Of a stretch of DNA of 64,000 nt, positions 29,906-40,375 are shown piece by piece. Location of the stretch: NCBI RefSeq assembly GCF_024362695.1, contig NC_065415.1:14921438-14985437 (forward strand). Direction: 5' to 3'. This DNA is from Pectinophora gossypiella. Taxonomy: Eukaryota > Arthropoda > Insecta > Lepidoptera > Gelechiidae. The notes beneath the pieces were generated by a model that did no database searches, was not told the origin of the DNA, and worked only from the letters and a program-made list of their open reading frames with translations. Position 1 is the stretch's first letter. Every line of letters starts with the position of its first letter. The position numbers were made by a program, and so were the translations under genes.

Positions 29906-30112
29906 ACGGCCTGCGTGGTCCAGTGGTTTAAGCGTTGGGCTCACGGAGGTCCCGGGTTCAAATCCCGGTGGGGAGATATCACAAAAATCACTTTGTGATC
30001 CCTAGTTTGGTTAGGATATTACAGGCTTATTACCTGATTGTTCGAAAGTAAAATAATCCGTACTTCGGAAGGCATGTTAAGCTGTTGGTCCCGGCTACTA
30101 TTTACCGATGAA
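29906..30112 (+). mobile_element. SINE-A 5' two thirds
   Basis: A-box TGGTCCAGTGGTTTAAG, B-box GGGTTCAAATCCC, through the central domain GTACTTCGGAAGGCATG; ends at CTATTTACCGATGA where a LINE-type tail begins. Confidence 0.8.
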
Positions 30113-30265
30113 TCAGAATCAGAATAATTTATTCAACGTAATTATCATAGATAAACTTGTTGAAGGTCAATTTAACAATTTTGAATCTACGTCATTTCGC
30201 ATGACTGAGGAGAAGAAATGACAAGAAACTGCAACAGCAACGCATCTTTTAAATCAATGTAGTAT
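30113..30265 (-). mobile_element. Probable LINE 3' tail
   Basis: The repeated TCAGAATCAGAATAATTTATTCAACG pattern (reverse of an AATAAATTATTCTGATTCTGA tail) suits a LINE 3' end; no coding part is kept. Confidence 0.35.
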
Positions 30266-30324
30266 ACATTACAAGGTATTTAACTAACTAGAGAAACACA
30301 ATTAATACCAGGCATTTTTATCAT

Positions 30325-30505
30325 TTCTCTCTCTCTCTCTCTCTCTATTTAAGAGCTACGCTCTTGTCGGTGGAGTAATCGCCTTTCCTCTCTTCTTCCC
30401 GCCAAAACCTTTACCTCCCGATACCACACGACCTGCACCTTCTCTTTTATTTGTTTCATAAATGTTATCCTAGGTCTACCCCTTCCTCTCTTCCCTTCAA
30501 TTTTT
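30325..30505 (-). pseudogene. LINE-T 3' end
   Basis: (CT)n at 30325-30347, AAGAGCTACGCTCTTGTC stem, then the reverse of GRGRPR(R)T and KIEG codons. 5' truncated. Confidence 0.7.
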
Positions 30506-30521
30506 ATCATTTAGGTATTCG

Positions 30522-30568
30522 GGGCCACAGGAGGTTCATCCACCTCACAACTCACAAGATAGAAGCAG
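30522..30568 (+). mobile_element. SINE-A 3' end scrap
   Basis: GGTTCATCCACCTCACAACTCACAAGATAGAAG. Confidence 0.45.
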
Positions 30569-30599
30569 ATAAAGAATATTTTTTAAACATTAATTTAGA

Positions 30600-30860
30600 C
30601 CTTACTCTAGCACTGAGCTACAAGCACAATGCCGGCCAAAAAACGGTCGTTCCGTCACCAAATTGAAAGTGCAAATGCGAGAATAAAGGCGGCTACAGAA
30701 CGCCGGCGGTCAAAAAGCGCAATTGCGTACAATGCGCTTGCGGCGTGTCGCGCGCAGCATTCTAATGAGTGCTGGTTTTTGTCGCGCGACAGCGTGGGAG
30801 CGCGATCGTATCGTGTGGACGCTGCCTTAACATCTCTTGTGTTGCCAGCCTAAAAGATTT
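30600..30860. other. CpG-rich stretch with a 74-residue frame
   Basis: The plus frame 30629-30853 (basic, MPAKKRSFRHQ at its start) has no domain that I know; CpG richness lowers stop frequency, so chance is likely. TGTCGCGCGCAGC and TGTCGCGCGACAGCG form a short inverted/direct pattern. Possibly a decayed MITE. Confidence 0.35.
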
Positions 30861-31132
30861 TACGGTGTAATCTTGCTAGTTTAGAAATTAAGGTGATATA
30901 AAGGCATAGAAGAAGAATACAATAGAACAGACACTCCGCTCCGCGCCAATTCGTAACAGTTCCGAGCATTAAACATATCAGATATGGCTAAAAATGCTTG
31001 TCGACGACAACACAACAACAGGCTCTGCTCACCCCTATAAGGATTACAGGCGTGACTTTATAAATGGATGAATTGTCATAACAACCAGACAAGATTCTTA
31101 GGTATATTACACTTATTTTCATTTTACAATCT

Positions 31133-31135
<3 letters not shown>

Positions 31136-31163
<28 letters not shown>
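31136..31163. repeat. (CA)n microsatellite
   Basis: About 14 CA units. Confidence 0.95.
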
Positions 31164-31189
31164 TGATTACAAAGATCAAATAAATTCAT

Positions 31190-31246
31190 GTAACATCTTT
31201 TCGTACACCTGTATTCACAAATAAAGAATTTGATTTGATTTGATAG
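31190..31246 (+). mobile_element. LINE 3' tail
   Basis: GTATTCACAAATAAAGAATTTGATTTGATTTGATAG, a typical AATAAAGAATTTGA(TTTGA)n LINE terminus. Confidence 0.55.
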
Positions 31247-31554
31247 CTTGTTGTCATCGCGTCATGTACCTAGAAAAGTCGAACACATGTCAAAATTCAA
31301 TGCGCTGCCTACCCTATAAGGTATTTGTCAGCGCTGTCAGTACAGTAAGCAGCTGTCATAGGCTCGTCATCTCGTTACTGAAGCATCCACATCATTACTC
31401 GATGGCACAAAAACTCTAACGAAGGGTCTAAGCAGTTGCCTCTACTCAGGGACGGAACAAGGTACAAATGAGGCCACAAACTCCGGGAACTTAGGGGCCT
31501 TAGCCAGCCTTATGATTCTAGGGGCCACAAACTGAGGACAGCAAAAGACTGCAC

Positions 31555-31600
31555 TAAAGACTAGTTGTAAATCTTCAGGTTAGCTAAGTGGATAAACGGA
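31555..31600 (+). mobile_element. SINE-H scrap
   Basis: AAATCTTCAGGTTAGCTAAGTGGATAAACGG only. Confidence 0.4.
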
Positions 31601-31611
31601 ATAATCTAAAT

Positions 31612-31720
31612 AATTAAAGCACATAATAACGGGTTCTTACCGCGTTTAAATGGGGATATGAGACTCCCGATATTTCGACACTGTTGCAAGTGCCATGATC
31701 ACGGGATGACCTAGGGATGA
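31612..31720 (-). mobile_element. Repeat E copy
   Basis: Reverse copy of the 23502 insert: AGCACATAATAACGGGTTC, ACTCCCGATATTTCGACAC, GCCATGATCACGGGATGA, followed by GATGATGATGA. Confidence 0.65.
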
Positions 31721-32063
31721 TGATGATGAAGATATAATTATATTCGAACACCGATGGTGAATCTTATTAGCGTTAACACAAAAATGACGATTCGAAGAAC
31801 TACACAGTATACACTGTGTAATGTAATACATTATTTCTTATCTTCATAGTTTTAGCGCCCCATGTCCTAACAACTGACTACGGCCCTGGATCGAAGCTCA
31901 TATAATTGTGAGCTGTAAGGTTTCTGCAATTAGTTTTTGATACGTGAGAATCTGAGAATGTGTTGGTGACTGTCGCTTTATAGTTCTTCAAATAGATTGT
32001 TGGGATTTATTAGTCTCGTAATTGTGGACAGATGCAGTTGTAGGAAATGCAAACCTATTTTTA

Positions 32064-32325
32064 TTAAAAAATTATGTGTACGCACGGTTTTTGTTTACCT
32101 TTGATGGGTTTACTCTTAGCCCCAGACTTGCCCGAAGATGGAGCGAACTCACCCAGAAGATGCCTGTTCACTATGCCCTTGAAAGCACCTAGGTTATATG
32201 CATTCGGAAATACTGAAGACGGCAGAGAATTCCACTCCCCAGCAGTGCGCATAATGATGGACGATGCGAAGCGCTTTGTGCGAATAGTTGGGATATCCAC
32301 CAAATAGGGATGGAACCCGGCCGTA
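32064..32325 (-). pseudogene. LINE-J C-terminal ORF fragment
   Basis: The minus frame reads FHPYLVDIPTIRTKRFA, SSIIMRTAGEWNSLPSSVF, YNLGAFKGIVNRHLLG and ends KGKQKP. The block R..F..S...RTA..WNSLP..VFP..YNL..FK..VNRHL is the familiar C-terminal end of insect non-LTR (jockey-like) polyproteins. A related, more decayed copy is at 54960-55115. MITE-I lies directly upstream of it. Confidence 0.8.
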
Positions 32326-32467
32326 CGGTCACGAGCATTAATATGTATACACTTTGGTACCATGTCACATTAACTTTTTTGACAAATTGAACTGTAAGTC
32401 TCACTAAATGTCAAATATGTTAGTGCGACAGAGTCCTAAAGTGGGTACATTATATTGCTCATGACTG
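32326..32467 (+). mobile_element. MITE-I
   Basis: Ends CGGTCACGAGCATTAATATG and GCTCATGACTG, TA on both sides. It stands at the edge of LINE-J, possibly inserted into it. Confidence 0.85.
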
Positions 32468-33074
32468 TACGTCTGGAAGACCGTCGATGAAAGGGGGATG
32501 GAGAATGAGCTCGCGGTGTGTGTAGATCGCGGTCACACTCCCGAAGCTTTTTGACTTTTTTGGCTTTACTGTACTCACTTTCTATAAGGGTTCCTTTTTA
32601 CCAGTTTCGTTCTGAAATCAAAAATATTTACATACCTGCGGGGATCAAACAAGACGTAAAAATCTAAGATTTTAAACCGTCCATTCCTGCCAATAGCATT
32701 TCGTGTAGTAGCTGGTTGTAAAATGGCAACACCGCCAAAGACTTTGCATCCTAATTCCGTTTTACGTGCAATTCGCATTGGCTTCCGCCATTGATCTTTT
32801 ACTGTCCCGAGATTGGATCGGGAAGCCATTCCGGCTAACCCTCGGGTTAAAATTAGATTTTATTGTGATGGAATGTGAATGTCTTCTTTCTGTCTATTGT
32901 CTTCTGGAGATGTTTGAGTTAAGGCTTTCTGGCTTCTAGATTTTTTGTGACGTAAGTATCTATTATCAGCTGTAGCTGCTATCTGTTATTCAAGCCCTAC
33001 ATCCCAACAAGGGATAAAAGTATGAAAAGAAAAGAGACAGACGTATAAGTAATAAGTACTATACTTATAGTATA

Positions 33075-33240
33075 AACCAAAGCGCCTTTTTGAAAAATGA
33101 TGTTATTTTCTTGAACAACACTTCGATTTATTTCAATTAATTTTGATTCGACAAAAGAATTAACCATTTTTTTGCGAGGTTTTGTCAATAAAAATCACAT
33201 CCGAATGTATCTTTTTTGAAGCGTTACGTGGTTTTCACCT
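33075..33240. mobile_element. MITE-R copy, diverged
   Basis: Left AAAGCGCCTTTTTGAAAAATG and right TTTTTTGAAGCGTTACGTGGTTTTCAC form an imperfect inverted repeat, matching the ends of 40221-40375. Confidence 0.55.
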
Positions 33241-33711
33241 TAAGGTGACGACCTAGAATACCAAACCAGATGCTTCGGCTTAAATTCAATTAGGATTTCT
33301 TTCGTGTAGGTTGTAAGGTAACCAATCCTACCAACCAAATGTCATAGGCCCCTGATGTGTTCAGAAATTTTATAATATTAGGGATCTTTTTGGACACCAT
33401 TGTGCAAGTTTCTTAAGTTACTATTGACATATAACTTTCTATCAAACGTTTTATAATTTGAATAGTTGACTTTTGTATTGTAATCTCTTTCATTTTAATT
33501 CATTTGTTTTGATTTTGTGCTTAATTCCGTATGCCTGACGGTTATCGCAGTGGCTCCTAATTTTTAGTGTTAACACCTGTACATTGAATTCTAACAATGA
33601 CATCACCTGTGTTTTGACGACAAAATAAATTTGTATTTGTATGTGAAAGAATTTTGATTTGTATTTGACATGATGGCCTATCACCATATCCATCTTTTTA
33701 GGGGCCGTCCA

Positions 33712-33987
33712 TTAATCATGTGATGTTTTTTTGGCATTTTTAACCCCCCCCCCCCCCTGGTGATACATGGTGAGGTTCAAGACTAACCCCCCCCCCTATC
33801 CTAAATCACGTGTATTTTTAAATACCTACCAAAATAATTGCAAGAAACGCCGCTTTTCGGTTCAGTATCGCGCGTTTGCCGAAAAAATAAATACTCGTGA
33901 TATATTACAACACCCCCCTCCCCCTTATGATATTTCGTAATTTTTTCATGGACCCCTCCCCCCTCCCGCATGATTAATGGACGGCCC
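33712..33987. mobile_element. C-rich MITE with GGGCCGTCCATTAATCATG ends
   Basis: 276 bp with ~19-bp inverted ends. Inside, long C runs on the plus strand (14 C at 33744-33757, 9 at 33788-33796, further CCCCCCTCCCCC runs near 33912-33966). The minus frame is a by-product of the C runs. No clear duplication; superfamily not assigned. Confidence 0.75.
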
Positions 33988-34404
33988 GTTATCACTGTTG
34001 ATTGTCATAACCGTTAGCAACTTAGCTAAGGTTGGAGTGGGCTCTGAGAGTGATGTACTGGACTCTTCTTCTTTTATTTAGTCTTAATCCCTGATTACGT
34101 GTTACTAAATATATTTAGCTAAGGCAAATCGAGCCTAAACTTCCAGAGCTCTTAAACTTAATGACTGAGTTTAAGCAAAAACAATGAGGACCCGAAATAT
34201 CTTCACACTTTCGGTACCAAAATCACCTATTGATACCGATAAAGTTGTTCTTGAAAAACGCTAAGGGTTCAGTCCTGCCAACATTCGAGTGCACAATAGG
34301 TTGTTAGAGATAAAGGAGATTGTACATTATGACCAATTATTCGGCTTATCCGACTATAAGGCACCAAAAGCCGTAGGTAATGTAGTATATGTAGTGTTGT
34401 ATAA
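33988..34404. other. Unannotated stretch
   Basis: Nothing recognised. Confidence 0.4.
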
Positions 34405-34442
34405 TCCAGCCAAGTAGTTAATGCCATTTGCGGCCAATCTAA
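34405..34442 (+). mobile_element. LINE-C scrap
   Basis: CCAAGTAGTTAATGCCATTTGCGGC and the next few bases; A tail lost. Confidence 0.55.
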
Positions 34443-34469
34443 GTACATCATTTTCTTAACCTAAAAATT

Positions 34470-34705
34470 TCACAGGTCCGGTATTTTACAAACGCGAGTG
34501 CACTGTCTGAACTTCGAGTACAGAATCGTATCGGCCACGATCCCTGAAGGTTTGACAGGTCTGGTTTTTTACAGAAGCGACTGCCTGTCTGACCTTCCAA
34601 CCCGAAAGAAAAACCAGCCAAATACAGGTTAAGTCACATACCTGCGCAACGCATTTCACGGGAATATGAAATGTTTTCTCACGATGTTTTCTTTCACCGC
34701 TGCAG
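34470..34705 (-). mobile_element. SINE-H
   Basis: Reverse copy: GAAGGTTTGACAGGTCTGG, AGAAGCGACTGCCTGTCTGACC, AACCAGCCAAATACAGG, GTCACATACCTGCG, CACGATGTTTTCTTTCACCGCTG. Head absent. Confidence 0.65.
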
Positions 34706-35244
34706 CACTTGCACTCGGTGACTTTGATGGACTATCAAAGTCCGTCGACAGACGCAACGAAATGGCATGGACAGATAAAAGTATCAAGAGGCTTCCAAGA
34801 GTGTATACTCTCCTTAAACTCTGGTTTCAAAACAGTGTGGGCACAAAAAGCAGGCGTCGGGTGTAACACCACATACGTGACAGTGTCGGAAAAAATGAGA
34901 CGTACCGCAGTCGGGTTTTAAGACAAAGAAATCGTGAAAAATCAGTTTTTTTATTGAGATAATTTACTTTTGGATTTGTTCTTTTATTTGCAAAGAAGCT
35001 ATCGTCTGGAATTTACGAATCGACATGCACATAAGTGGCATAAATCGGAGTGGGCAGAGCCAGAAGACAACAGAAGATAACTTAAAGTTGCATTTGGTCA
35101 CACCCTAGAAATTCCATTTAAAAATATCATTCATACCGAGAACCGTTTTTCGTGTATGTGCGAACGAAATAGTTACTCCACGCGCACTCTCTCTTATTAA
35201 ATACTTACGCTTACGGGGGTGAGGTGAGGTCAATCTTACTTTTT

Positions 35245-35401
35245 GATTATTTGATTTAATCAGCCTGTAATGTCCCAAGAAAATTAGGTGATTTTTGATT
35301 TGATTTTACAAAGTGATTTTTGTGATATGTCCCCACCGGGATTCGAGCCCGGGACCTCCTGATCGTGAGACCAACGCTCAACTGGACCACGGAGGCCGTT
35401 A
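35245..35401 (-). mobile_element. SINE-A 5' half
   Basis: Head at right (CAACTGGACCACGGAGGCC), B-box GGGATTCGAGCCC; ends near GATTTAATCAGCCTG. Confidence 0.75.
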
Positions 35402-35404
35402 TCG

Positions 35405-35990
35405 AGACCCAGAAGTATAAACGCATATAAAAACAAAAGATAGCCACAAAACAGGCTTATTATAAATGTTCTTTAATGACTGAGACAAGTGCGTTCTTTC
35501 GTTACCTCACACTGCTACCGATAAAGGACCACCGACGTAATTTCTCCCACCCAACCATTCATGTGAAACTATCCCTTGTTATAACAGGAAAGAGTATAAA
35601 ATCTTTTGGTCAGAAAGAATGGGCATCCCAAACGGAGAATGCTAAAATTGATGCGTTAAATTCGAAAATTTTAACGAAATTAAAAACGTATTAGCGCAAT
35701 TTTCGAAGGTTGTGTGTGAAGGCTTTATATTTTTAGTTTCAAAAGTTCAACATATCACCGTTATCTTACATATTACTCTGTGTACGTATAGGGGTAGACA
35801 GGGATTACGTTTTATGATAGAATTCCCATCTTGGGGCTTCGCAAAGACGGTATAATACGTAATGTAATATTTCATGACTTGCTGACTTATAGGTTATACA
35901 GATAGATACTCTTGTTTCTAGTTTATGCAGCATTTCCACAAATTCAAAGCGTTCATACATTTATTTATAACTGTCCTTTTATCACATCAC
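35405..35990. other. Unannotated stretch
   Basis: The 72-residue frame 35476-35694 shows no known domain. Confidence 0.4.
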
Positions 35991-35994
35991 TAAT

Positions 35995-36290
35995 TTAAGA
36001 GTCAAGCTCTCATCGGTGTAGCATTCTCAATGCTACTTTTTAGGGAAAAATAGGGAAGTTTCCTTCTTGTCTTCCGCCCAGCAGTACTCTGTCTGACGCG
36101 AGTGGGATGGCGCCCAGAGTAGTCTATTACAAAGCCATACTAGGACTCCTGTCCTCCGCCTCTGAATAGTACTGACAGTTACTGCTGCCCTCTGTCAGGT
36201 CCAAGGTTACAGTCCCTGTGACTCGTCTCTTCCTCCTCATCTCCGGTTCTGCAACCGTTGAGGTCTTCGCCCGTATCCCTGGGCAAGGAA
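35995..36290 (-). pseudogene. LINE-S 3' end
   Basis: Reverse copy of the sequence at 49560-49835: AGTACTCTGTCTGACGCGAGTGGGATGGCGCCCAGAG, GCCATACTAGGACTCC, and the terminal GAGTCAAGCTCTCATCGGTG stem region. Confidence 0.65.
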
Positions 36291-36608
36291 TACGGTCCTT
36301 TTATACACAGTAAAAATATTTTTATCTTTATCAAGAAAGTATCTTTATCAAGAAAGTAGTTTACTATCAAAGTAAACTTTTTAACTAAATACATAATGAC
36401 AATTATATTCTTAAGTTCGTTTGTAATGATGACTCGTTATGCGTTCGCCAGTGGGAAGCTGCTTGCCTTGCGTCAAGTTAAGTGTCATACAAGTTAAACG
36501 ACCAACTTACATCTATTACACACATACATAGCTTCTATACTAGATTGAAAGTGAACAGAAAACAAAGTTCGTTCAGTTGTTTACCTGTTCGGGAATATAG
36601 GCTAGGTA

Positions 36609-36750
36609 CGGTCACGAGCATTAATATGTATGCACTTTGGTACCATGTCACATTAACCTTTTTGACAAATTGAACAGTAAGTCTCACTAAATGTCAAATA
36701 TGTTAGTGCGACAGAGTCCTAAAGTGGGTACATTATATTGCTCATGACTG
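36609..36750 (+). mobile_element. MITE-I
   Basis: Ends and TA duplications as in the other copies; nearly identical to 32326-32467. Confidence 0.85.
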
Positions 36751-36796
36751 TACGCGTGATCTACTCTAGACCACATCGTCACTTATCATCAGATGA

Positions 36797-36960
36797 CGGC
36801 CTCTGTAGTCCAGTGGTTGAGCGTTGGACTCACGATCCAGAGGCCCCGGGTTCGAATCGGTGGGGAGATATCACAAAAACCACTTTGTGATCCCTAGTTT
36901 GGTTAGGAAATTACAGACTGATCACCTGATTGTCCAAAAGTAAGATGATCCGTGCTTGTT
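36797..36960 (+). mobile_element. SINE-A 5' part, joined to LINE-C
   Basis: A-box TAGTCCAGTGGTTGAG, B-box GGTTCGAATC (3 bases lost), to GATCCGTGCTT, where LINE-C starts without any SINE-A remainder after it. Confidence 0.75.
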
Positions 36961-37066
36961 GTCTTAAACGATGTACCGGGTGAGAGCCCTTAGTGCTCCC
37001 CATTTGTCCGGCCAAGTGGGTAATGCCATCTGCGGAAAATCTACAATAAGTCAGGTAAAAAAAAAT
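36961..37066 (+). mobile_element. LINE-C 3' end
   Basis: TTGTCTTAAACGATGTACCGGG to AAGTCAGGT plus A9. No matching duplication is seen across the pair. Confidence 0.8.
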
Positions 37067-37348
37067 GTATAAGAAAGCTTGGAGATGCGTGGGTACTTAT
37101 TTAACCAACTAGGTATGTCTGACTACCCTGATTGGGAATACAGCCGTGAACTTAAGTTGTCGCTAAACCTTAAGTCCTGTGCAAAACCGGCGTTGTGAGT
37201 TCATGATCATATTTCAGCGTTTCTCAAACTGTGACCAGGTGGGTCGAATATGGCGTGGCACCCCGTAGGTTACCCCGTACCACTTAAACGTCTTAAATAC
37301 GAAAAGGTTTAAAGGAAATTTGTCTCTAAGAGCCTTACTTAACTTATA

Positions 37349-37492
37349 CGGTCACGAGTACTAATATGTATACATTTTGAAACCATATCACATTAACTTT
37401 TTTGATAAATTAAACCGTAAGTCTCAATAAATGTCAAATATGATACTGCGACAGGGTTACATAAGTGGGAGGGATGATATTGTTCATAACTG
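37349..37492 (+). mobile_element. MITE-I, diverged
   Basis: CGGTCACGAGTACTAATATG to TTGTTCATAACTG, TA on both sides. More substituted than other copies, so older. Confidence 0.75.
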
Positions 37493-37554
37493 TACACAGA
37501 TATTTATAGAATTGTTTTCTAATGTTAAGATGATTGAGCTCATTAACACAGTTG

Positions 37555-37720
37555 GCTAGACCATTATCTTATATTTATCAACACATTTCGACCATTATAG
37601 ACGGCGATATGACTCATCACCTATCACGTTGAGTTGGTCTAACAGAAACCTCGGTATGTGTCGATGTACGAGTACCTCTGACTACTCCAATTAGGATATA
37701 GTCGTGAGCTTAAATTAAGA
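37555..37720 (+). mobile_element. SINE-G body
   Basis: AGACGGCGATATGACTCATCACCTATCACG, GGTCTAACAGAAACCTCGG and CCAATTAGGATATAGTCGTGAGC. Confidence 0.6.
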
Positions 37721-38515
37721 ATTCGTCGAAAATACCTACCAGGCAGTCAGTGATACCGCTATCAGTCACTTATCTGATAGAAAAAGTATTAGATAATCTA
37801 TCAGAAACTGGTAAAATAGTATCTAATTCTAGTAAATAAGTTGCCTATTCTTGCGGAAACAAACTTAACCTAATTATAGTTTGATACTCATTAAGCTAGT
37901 GTCGTCCTTCACTTACAATATGGGCAAAAAAGAGATAGAGCTACTTTTAGTCCTGTAAAATTAGGTTCAAATTAAGTTGATGGTTGCCCGAATTGGCAGG
38001 CACCAATATTGCTATTTTTACCTTTACTTAACATTTAAGTTGAAAACACAAAGTCTTCCAACGCAAAATGCGACTTGAGTCTTTTCGGTTAGAAGCGAAG
38101 GACTTTCTACGAGGTCTCGTCTAGGGAAAAAAGCTGCCAAGAGCGGTTCGCAGTAGTACCATTACGGTTCCGTATGAATAGTACGTCATAAGAATTATTA
38201 TTTTAATTTAAAATGTAGGTATGTTTTTCTATAAATCCTATCATTTGAGAGACGGCTCCCGTTTCGCCTTTTCAAGAATCAAATCATATAATATGAAGTC
38301 GGTAAAATTATATATATTTTTTTAATCTAGTACATTTAGGTAGGTAGTAGTTTAAGTCACCAATTGCCTATTTTATTTATGTAATCGCTTCTTTTTTTGT
38401 TTCGGCCAAGTTGGTTAATTCAATATGCGGCATGTACTTATAAGTCACGTAATAAAAAAGAGTATTTTTTTTCTCTGTGCAATAAATAATTTTTGCTTTT
38501 CTAACAGGACGACAG
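37721..38515. other. Unannotated stretch
   Basis: Near 38400-38455 a faint LINE-C-like end (CGGCCAAGTTGGTTAATTC ... AAGTCACGTAATAAAAAAG). Otherwise nothing. Confidence 0.4.
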
Positions 38516-38589
38516 ATGATCACATACAAGAATAATTCTACAACGGTTCATTATTCCCGTTTAACCTGCGGAACCCTAAAATGTGGACT

Positions 38590-38710
38590 CCACAGGCGGT
38601 ACCGGGTCATACAGATAGTATCAGATGACCGAAGGGCGTCATTTAATTGTGGTCCCAGGTTCGATGCCGGGTGGGCGGTTGGTGGCAGACCTTATAAATG
38701 GGGGCAGTAG
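38590..38710 (+). mobile_element. Possible tRNA-like SINE scrap
   Basis: ATGACCGAAGGGCGTCATTTAATTGTGGTCCCAGG then GGTTCGATGCCGGGTGGG, a B-box-like part. Single copy here, so tentative. Confidence 0.3.
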
Positions 38711-38819
38711 CAGTGCTGGGTGGCGAATTATCTATGACCATATGAAGATTTGCTGTGTAATTATAGAAAAGTATACGTTAATTTTATGGTATTATCTCAA
38801 TGTAGGTATAAACGTATGA

Positions 38820-38950
38820 CTCTTCTTCTATCGTGTGGGTTGTGAGGTCGATGACCAACCTCATCAACCCTGGTGTCAGGGTTACTAATGAGCCGCCAAA
38901 AGCCCTTGACATGGCTCATGTAACGACTTACTTACCTACATCATACATAG
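38820..38950 (-). mobile_element. SINE-A 3' part
   Basis: CTTCTTCTATCGTGTGGGTTGTGAGG, CCCTGGTGTCAGGG, CATGGCTCATGTAACGAC. Confidence 0.8.
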
Positions 38951-38974
38951 AGTGACAGTTCGGTTGAAGTTAGT

Positions 38975-39217
38975 TTTCGAATTCGTGTTTGGATCACAAA
39001 TGATTATCACGTGCTCAGCGGTGAGGAAACATCGTGAAGAAACCCACATTCCCGAGAAATGCATTTTCGGAGGTATTGGGCTGGTTTTCCCTTCTCGGGT
39101 TGGAATGTCAGACAGGCAGTCACTTATATAAAAAAACCAGACCTGTCAAATCTTCATATTAGGTAAGCGGACCCTGTGAGTGAAAAACGGGATAATGCTA
39201 GGAAGATGATGAAGATG
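38975..39217 (+). mobile_element. SINE-H without head
   Basis: TGTTTGGATCACAAATGATTATCACGTGCTCAGCGG, AACATCGTGAAGAAACCC, GGGCTGGTTTTCCC, GTCAGACAGGCAGTC, ending GATGATGAAGATG. Confidence 0.75.
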
Positions 39218-39497
39218 ACAGTGACAGTGTTAAAATCCCATATATTTTTATCACTGCCACTGTTGATGGCCAAAATCATTGCCAACTTAACTTAGGCCCC
39301 TGAATTTCCTCCAGTATTTTATTTTAAGGTCAATGAGATTCCACATGGACAAAGTCAAAGGCTAAACTAGTTATTACATAGAAAAAAAATGGCATAACTC
39401 AAAAATTTACACTGCAGATATCTGTCCCAAGAAGTGTTTGGTCACAGTTCATCATTTTGGAATTAACATTTGGACCAAATTAAAAAATTCGATTCCA

Positions 39498-39935
39498 GAT
39501 TCAAAATACAAATACTCCTATAAAAAAAAATTGAATCCAAGAACTGCTCTAAATCAAAAATTCGAACACAAAACTGCTTTAATCGGGTCGTGTACTAGAT
39601 AAATTATGTAATTCTGATTACTAAATAAAGACAGATATAAAACTAACGAAAAACATTTTCTTTTTTCTATCTAATTATTTATGAATTTTAATCAAGAAAA
39701 ACGTAATAATAAGTCCCGACATTTTATCATGTTTTTCTATGACGTCATAGTGTTCTTTTTCATACAAATTCCACAGTAATTTCGTGTTTTGACGTTTAGT
39801 AGAAAGTAACTGATTTGACTAGTTGAAAACTAACCTATTTAGAAATCAATTATAACAGGCGAAAACTGCTCTTCAAATTCAAAAATTCGAACGCAAGAAT
39901 CGCTCCAATTCTAAAATTCGAACACAAAACGCGGC
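39498..39935. repeat. Degenerate minisatellite interrupted by MITE-F
   Basis: Units like CAAAAATTCGAACACAAAACTGC recur with a period near 28-30 bp at 39515-39590 and again at 39855-39935 on the far side of the MITE. Confidence 0.55.
39592..39842 (+). mobile_element. MITE-F, reference copy
   Basis: AGATAAATTATGTAATTCTG to TGATTTGACTAGTTG and AACCTATT, including CTATGACGTCATAGTG and TTTTGACGTTTAGTAG. Left terminal bases are missing. Confidence 0.75.
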
Positions 39936-40220
39936 CAATAAAGAAGCAGCGTGCGACATCTACATAAATTGCGCGCGCATCCTTTATAATTATTCAAAAT
40001 CCAGCACAATTCGCTATTAAGGCTATATAAATCGGGCTCTTAATAGTGTGGACATGGGGCACAATGCCACTGGATGCGCATATTATAACCGAGGTGTGCT
40101 ACTCGGCTCGCAAGTATAGGGTTTTGCTCGGATGTGGGTGTAATTTAAAGTGTGATTTTTCTAGTTCAGATGTTTTTCGTATGAATATAGCATTTTATAT
40201 TTATTTAGTCGCCTTAAACA

Positions 40221-40375
40221 GAAAACCACGTAAGTAAGCGCCTTTTTGAAAAATCACTGTTTTGTTAACAAAACTTCGCAATAGACATGCTAATTTCAAT
40301 CCAGGTAAAAAAATGTGTTCTCAATTTAAATGACATCATAAGGCGATTTTTCACAAAAGCGCTTATGTGGTTTTC
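40221..40375. mobile_element. MITE-R
   Basis: GAAAACCACGTAAGTAAGCGCCTTTTTGAAAAATC at the left and its inverted partner GATTTTTCACAAAAGCGCTTATGTGGTTTTC at the right; about 155 bp. Confidence 0.75.

Noticed and set aside
30629..30853. 74-residue basic protein
   Set aside because: Lies in a CpG-rich patch where stops are rare; no recognisable homology and no conserved neighbours.
39498..39935. CRISPR-like array
   Set aside because: Units are degenerate, without unique spacers of even length; eukaryotic context.
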